From NCBI GenBank assembly GCA_018350325.1, contig JAEVLN010000038.1, positions 186,001-250,000 of the forward strand: DNA of 64,000 bases. The letters are read 5' to 3'. The position numbers and the translations under genes are program-made. Positions 58,803-64,000 of the stretch are shown piece after piece; position 1 is the stretch's first letter, and every line of letters begins with the position of its first letter. The stretch comes from Globodera rostochiensis (taxonomy: Eukaryota; Nematoda; Chromadorea; Rhabditida; Heteroderidae). The notes beneath the pieces are model-generated. The model did no database searches and was not told the origin of the DNA. It saw only the letters and a program-made list of their open reading frames with translations.

Positions 58803-60130
58803 TTAAGCCCCGAATCGGCGACTTCTGAAAAAAGCGAAAAGTGGGATAAACCAAAAATTGATTTACCTCTGCGAAAACACATCGAGCAGAGAAACAAATT
58901 CCCGATCACTTAACAGCCGATCACTCGCAAAGCCATCAACGGAATGAAATTCACTAAAATAAAAAAAAAAAAAATAATAGTAAAAACCGGACATTTCAAT
59001 TATGTGAATGCTTATTCGGAAAGTTTAAAAACGAATTCCAATGCGGTCCGCCTTCAATTTGGTTTTAATAAATTTTATTGGCAAAATTTGTGAAATTTGA
59101 ATATAAAAACACAATTGGCATTTCTTTTTTGTTATAGTACGTTGTACGAATTGCCATCGGCGTATGGGCGGCCAAAGTCGGGCCTTGCCAAAAGGGCGGA
59201 CCAACGCGGACGAGAAAGTCGGGCTCTTCCGGATGGGCGAGAAGCCCCAAAACGGACTCGGCAGTGACTTGCACTTCGGACATTGAAAGCTTAAAATGTG
59301 AATTGTAAAAATCAGGTAAAATTCAGGTTTTTTTAGTTGGTTCAAAAAAACTTCCTGCCTTCGATTTTTCCCGTTTTTTTTAAACAAAAAACATTTCAGG
59401 AAGGCTCTTGCGCCCCCATACACCCCCCCCCCCCCGCCCCCATTTGCCCCAAAAAGAACATTTTATTAACAAACAAAAAAACTCCCAACTTTTTTGCACG
59501 CCCGGACAATCTCTGTTCGGCCTTCATCGCTGTCCAACCACACAATTTGGGGCTTTTGGCCATTTGTCGTCCGCGCCCATTCATCGCCAAAAATTTTGTC
59601 AACATTTTTGGCCATTTTATTCTTTAGCTGTGACCAAGAATCGCTGAGCGTCATACGGCCAATGCCCGCCTCGGCACAGTGCCGTACCAAAGAGCAGACA
59701 AATTCCTAAAAAAATAATGATTTTACTTTCGAATGTTTTTTTTAAACAAATTTTTAATGACAGCCTCTGAAAATAAAATATTTATTCTCGTTTAAAATTC
59801 AAAAAAATCCTGAAAATTTAATTACATAATTGAGGTATCGCTTGTCATCCAGATGGAAAGCGAAGTGCTGCAGCGCTTTTGGTTGGGTTTTGTACGGCGA
59901 ACTGCCGGACAAAGTCTGTCCGCAAAAAATCGATGCCGAAAAAATTCGTATCTTCGCAATAAATTCGCATAAATGCACGAGAACAAAGAGGGCGCTCCTA
60001 AAACTCGAACAAATTTTTAAAAATCAAAAAAAAAGAGAGTGGATTTGAACACAATTTCTTACCAATACACAATGTGCGCCATTTGTCGGAGAACCAACAT
60101 CTCAATTTCCTCAAATAAATATATAAAAAC
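58803..60130 (-). CDS. gene X, unrecognised multi-exon gene (5' incomplete)
   Basis: I do not recognise the product. Exons in phase: 60130-60063, 59997-59826, 59705-59490, 59289-59141, 58953-58867, 58824-58803. The peptide reads VFIYLFEEIEMLVLRQMAHI, ALFVLVHLCEFIAKIRIF, FCGQTLSGSSPYKTQPKALQ, RHCAEAGIGRMTLSDSWSQL, IFGDEWARTTNGQKPQIVW, LLAHPEEPDFLVRVGPPFW, ASDRLLSDREFVSLLDVF and a stop. It is mostly helical-looking and soluble, with no obvious motif. The splice sites are good and coding bias is credible. The first exon has an acceptor and no start, so the 5' end is missing. The short last exon is uncertain. The upstream position relative to GCL is kept in both duplicate segments. Confidence 0.6.
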
Positions 60131-60548
60131 CTAAAAAACAATTATATAACTCGCAACAAAAACTATTGTTACGGTGAACATTTAATTGTTATAATAAGAG
60201 GCATGCACCAACCAGTAAAGCGTTCTTATACCATTAAAAAGCTCTAGATGCATAAAGCTATTTGTAAAACTAATTAAGTAATGATCAAACCACGAAAAAG
60301 CCCGATTTTTGGCAATATTAAAACTTTTTGACTCATCAGACCACTTCGACTATGCTTTTCTGCTTATTTAGAGCGTTTGAATGGTATAGGGATTTACTAG
60401 TTTGGTGAAAAGAGCTGTTATGTTTCAAATTCGCCTCTGGGCTGGCGGGACGGAACCGACCCGCTAAGCCAGGGCAACTGATCGCCGCCGTATTGGCACG
60501 GAGCGATGCCCCCCCCCCCCCCCCTCCGCTCCCGTCCAAAAAGGGGCG
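60131..60548. other. interval without a supported gene
   Basis: A/T-rich DNA ending in a poly-C run at about 60509. No exon seen. Confidence 0.45.
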
Positions 60549-60715
60549 CCGACACTTCATCCACTAACCCAAAAAACGACACTTCATCCACTAACCCAAA
60601 AAACGACACTTCATCCACTAACCCAAAAAACGACACTTCATCCACTAACCCAAAAAACGACACTTCATCCACTAACCCAAAATACGACACTTCATCCACG
60701 CGACATTTCCTCCAC
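60549..60715. repeat. 27-bp tandem repeat
   Basis: The unit CGACACTTCATCCACTAACC plus CAAAAAA repeats about five times, then degrades. Because 27 is a multiple of 3 both strands stay open (TSSTNPKND on plus, VDEVSFFGL on minus); there is no start or splice context, so no gene is called. Confidence 0.85.
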
Positions 60716-61158
60716 GCAAAATTTCATCCACTAAGCGAAAACATGCATTTAATTTAAGAAAAAGCCTGCCCGGGTGTAAGCCGGGTTTCCTAACCCTATT
60801 AAGCCGGCTAAAATTCAGTTTGGAACAGTATTCGGCTGGGACAAAAACAATAAATTATAAAACATAAGATACACAAAAAAGCGCCCGGGGAAATGGAGAG
60901 GGGCGGAATGAACGCGCGAAATTTGTTGGATGTATGAGAACACCGCAAAAGTGCATGAAATCAGTCACATGAAAAGGAAATTAAAGTCAAATATCATCAG
61001 GATTTCGAACCCATTCAGTTAATTAAAATATTTTTTTTAGCATTTTATTCCAAAGCTGACGGCGAATTTTTTTAATTAAATCGTCTTTCAATTCCATCAA
61101 TCAAAAATAGCAAATTAAAAAAAAACAAAAACAAAGTGGCAAAGCAAATGGCGGCGGT
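60716..61158. other. 3' flank of the nucleotidyltransferase gene
   Basis: A/T-rich non-coding DNA; no other feature recognised. Confidence 0.4.
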
Positions 61159-63828
61159 TCAAGCGACTCCGCCGCCTTTCATCTCCCCCTCCATTACTCC
61201 TTCCTGTTGTTCTTCCGGGGACTGCTCGAATCCGCTGTATTTCATCTCCCTCAGTGACTGCTCGGATTCGCTGTCTTTCATCTCCCCCTCCATCACTCCT
61301 TCCTGTTGTTCTTCCGTGGACTGCTCGAATTCGCTGTCTTTCATCTCCCCCTCCATCACTCCTTCCTGTTGTTCTTCCGTGGACTGCTCGAATCCGCTGT
61401 CTTTCATCTCCCTCTCCATCACTCCTTCCTGTTGTTCTTCCGGGGACTGCTCGAATCCAATGTCTTTCATCTCCCCCTCCATCACTCCTTCCTGCTGTTC
61501 TTCCGGGGACTGCTCGAATCCGCTGTCTTTCATCTCCCTCAGGGACTGCTCGAATCCGCTGTTTTTCTCCTCCCACTCCACCACTCCTTCCTGTTGTTCT
61601 TCCGGGGACTGCTCGAATTCGCTGTCTTTCATCTCCCCCTCCATCACTCCTTCTTGTTGTTCTTCCGGGGACTGCTTGAATCCGATTCCTTCTTGCTGTT
61701 CTCTCGGTGACTGCTCGAACTTGCCGGTCGGCGTGTACAGGCCCACCTTCTTCAAATGGTCGGCCCAACAAATGCCACGGTGGCGCGCATGTATTGCAAA
61801 CTCTTCAGCAAGGCCGTCCAGCAGGGGAAATGTGGTCAAATGTTTGCCATTCGTTATTTGGCCACGCAAAAACTGGAAGGCCAAGACAAGCGCCTCGCCG
61901 AGGTGGGATGAACGCGTTACCTGAATTAGGGGGATAGCTCACTAACAAATAAGGCTCAAAAAATGGCAGATACACACTGAAGCCGACTGGAACGGGTCGT
62001 ACACGTTGAGCTTCGGCCGGTCCTTCAACTTCGCGTCCTTTTTGTCTGTGAGTCCATGCTGAATGGAGATGGCCGTCGTCAGTGGATCAAACAGCGCGTA
62101 ATAGTCCACCAGCTCGACAGCCAATTCGCCAACACTTTTCGCACATTTACTCGTCCAAACTGAACCAAAAAAGATTGGAATTTAATATTCTTTTTCCCCT
62201 GTTCACAAGGCAATTGCTTCGACGATGGAGGCTCGTCAAGATCCCGCACAATGTTGGCCACGTCAGGCGCAAACATTTGGTCCCGCATTTGGGCAGGAAA
62301 GTCGACAAACGCGGGTAGCACATTGTCCGGCACCTGTCAACATTTTTAATTTTAAGAAAAAAAACAAGCAATTTGTCCCGAATTTGAAACCAAAAGTTCA
62401 GAATACAAAAAAAAACATATTGGAAAAACTAGGAAAGTCATTTTTCTCGATTTTGTGCGTTTGAAATTCCATCTTTTCCATCCAAAAAACGCAACACGTT
62501 GTCGTCGTCCGTCGTGCCGAACTCGCCTCTTTTCGGCTGAGGAAGTGCAGGACGAGCAGCAGCATGTGATAGCTGGAGAAGAAGCCCATTCCGCTGTTCG
62601 TCAAACCTATTTTTTAGCAGATTTACCAAGTCCAGTTTAAACCACCAACTCACGCATCTCTTTGAACACCCGTCGCAACCAGTGGAAGAGGAGCAGGAAA
62701 CGGCGATCAGCCTGCAACAACCAACAATACATAATGATCGGCAAGAATCAAATTGCTGTCATTATGTATTTTTGACTGATCGCTTCTCGAGACGTAGAAA
62801 ACAATTCTGCATTTCTTTGATCTCTTTGGCTAATCCGGTGCCCACTGCGCAACTCTGGACCAAAAACACGCCCCGCCCCCGCCCCCCCCCTTCCAAAATA
62901 AACAAATCAGAACAAAAACTCTAATTTTGCAGACAAAAAAAAACTAAACCACCACCGATCGACACCAACCTGCACATAGTAACGGACCATAAGCGTGTTG
63001 CGCACCGACTGGAAGTCCGCCCGCGGGAATTGAATTTCAAAACGGGCTCCGTTGTCTAACCGGCCGGAGACCGCCAAGACACTGTGCAAAACAATTACTA
63101 AGTATAACCATTTTCTTTTCCATTCAAAATCAACAAATTTTGTGCTAAAAAAGAACACCAACCGCGTGTCCGAAACGACCGACGGCCGCCGGACCATGCG
63201 ATAGGGAGACGGATTTGCGTCATAAAAATTCTTCAACGCGACAGCAATTGCCTCCATAAATTCTCTAAAAAAAAATTTACATCGGGAGTAAATATTTTTT
63301 TTTAATTGTACACGAACCGCACAAAACCGGGTGATGTTGCACAAAAATCTTGCATGAATAGTTCCCGCTGTTGCTGAGTGTCACCAACGTAAAAAAAGGC
63401 CAAGTTGATGTCGGCGGACTCGTCGAATGCCATGCCAGAGGGAATGGAGCCGATCAGCACCAGTCGGGAACGCCCGCCGGAGGCGCACACGGCACGTTCC
63501 AGGTCCGCAACAACGGGACGAATTCGGTCGTGGAGCTGCAATAGAATTGTAAAAAAACGCAAAAAAAAAAAAAGAAAAAAAGACGGATGGTCCCAACAAT
63601 AAACAATCCAAAATTTTTAGTGAATTTTCAAATGGATTTGTGTGCCCATGTCTCCACCAACCAGCCAACCAATCACCTTTCTGTTCCGCTTGAAACTTTT
63701 TGAACAAAATTCAGTGATCGACGCACTGAGCTGATCAATTTCTGCCGAATATTTGCGCTTCACATCGCTAAGTGACGACGAATCGCTGGCAAAGGACGAA
63801 TGATGCGAAGTCGACACATTTTTGAACA
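61159..63828 (-). CDS. Cid1/TUTase-like nucleotidyltransferase family protein (5' incomplete)
   Basis: The family adds U or A residues to RNA 3' ends. Exons in phase: 63828-63677, 63535-63318, 63264-63163, 63081-62970, 62711-62654, 62606-62491, 62333-62218, 62134-61978, 61920-61159 (597 codons including the stop). The nucleotidyltransferase core shows VLIGSIPSGMAFDESADINL and later DNGARFEIQF; the central domain has RRFLLLFHWLRRVF and GMGFFSSYHMLLLVLHFL; the PAP-associated domain has SVGELAVELVDYYALFDP and KLNVYDPF. The expected catalytic DxD reads D-I-N and the third Asp position reads E, so activity is doubtful. The C-terminus (about 61715-61165) is 21-residue repeats (DSGFEQSPEEQQEGVMEGEM). 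One junction uses a GC donor (TCGAA|GCAATT, 62218). The first exon lacks a start; 5' exons lie upstream or beyond the window. Confidence 0.75.
61200..61710. repeat. 63-bp in-frame coding repeat
   Basis: About eight copies, some shortened, of a 63-bp unit containing CTTCCTGTTGTTCTTCCG and GACTGCTCGAATCCGCTGTC. Unit length is a multiple of 3 and the minus frame stays open, encoding acidic Gln/Glu-rich repeats at the C-terminus of the nucleotidyltransferase protein. Confidence 0.85.
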
Positions 63829-64000
63829 CTAAAATTGCTATTTCAGTTAGTACCCGGCCGTTTCGTTCCCAAAACCTGGGGCAGTTTGGGACTAAAACGT
63901 CGGAACGAACTGGTTGGGGACGTAACGAATTCCCTACTCAAATGTTTTATTGCAATTTGCGAAATTCTTTTTTTTACCAAAAATAACGAAAAAGAAAAGT

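Noticed and set aside
60418..60757. Frames encoding VDEVSFFGL or TSSTNPKND repeats
   Set aside because: Both strands are open merely because the 27-bp unit is divisible by three; no start or splice context.
1..64000. CRISPR array or bacterial operon structure
   Set aside because: The repeats are contiguous tandem arrays without unique spacers, and all genes have spliceosomal introns.

Overview
The window is nuclear DNA from an intron-rich eukaryote, most likely a plant-parasitic cyst nematode (Heterodera/Globodera group). Four things point there: short introns with weak GT or occasional GC donors and TTTCAG-like acceptors; nematode-type housekeeping genes; several members of an F-box-like protein family that I know from cyst nematode gene sets (core resembling ADVWxxVFxxLxxxxLGLKLALxSxRF and a later KWLxTPRxDG motif); and a patch of the nematode telomere motif TTAGGC. 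Species assignment is inference.

Layout. 1-11.8 kb is gene-poor, full of long G or C runs and purine/pyrimidine microsatellites. 11.8-15.5 kb (minus) holds a 12-exon RCC1 (ran-3 type) gene. 16.3-20.1 kb (minus) holds two decayed F-box-like genes, next to a hAT-like MITE. 20.1-30.8 kb is mostly non-coding: a 2.3 kb array of 20-bp repeats, another MITE, one candidate small secreted peptide gene (26.4-27.0 kb) and telomere-like DNA. 30.9-35.5 kb (plus) holds a MAP kinase phosphatase of the DUSP8/16 (vhp-1) type, open at its 5' end. A tRNA-derived SINE-like element with an exact 212-bp duplication follows at 36.2-36.9 kb. 37.8-41.3 kb (minus) is a RUSF1/DUF647 gene, facing a small single-pass membrane protein gene of unknown function (42.3-43.6 kb, plus).

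44.5-60.1 kb is the most interesting region. An intact 19-exon glutamate-cysteine ligase catalytic subunit gene (gcs-1/GCLC; 44.5-49.6 kb, minus) and an unrecognised upstream gene (gene X) were duplicated in tandem. The second GCL copy (55.6-58.6 kb) has lost the C-terminal half and carries an in-frame chimeric exon joining exon 10 to the end of exon 2. Gene X survives only beside copy 2 (58.8-60.1 kb); beside copy 1 only fragments remain. The primary GCL copy carries a 624-bp hAT-like insertion whose target-site duplication regenerates a 3' splice site; copy 2 has the empty site. Between the copies lie two more F-box-like genes, one split by two fold-back elements. 61.2-63.8 kb (minus) is a Cid1/TUTase-like nucleotidyltransferase with eroded catalytic acidic residues and a repeat-rich C-terminus, open at its 5' end.

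Exon coordinates were worked out by hand from splice signals, reading phase and remembered homologous proteins. Where every phase closes (RCC1, GCL, DUSP, the membrane protein) they are firm. The RUSF1 3' exons, the DUSP C-terminal exons and the extents of degenerate genes are approximate.
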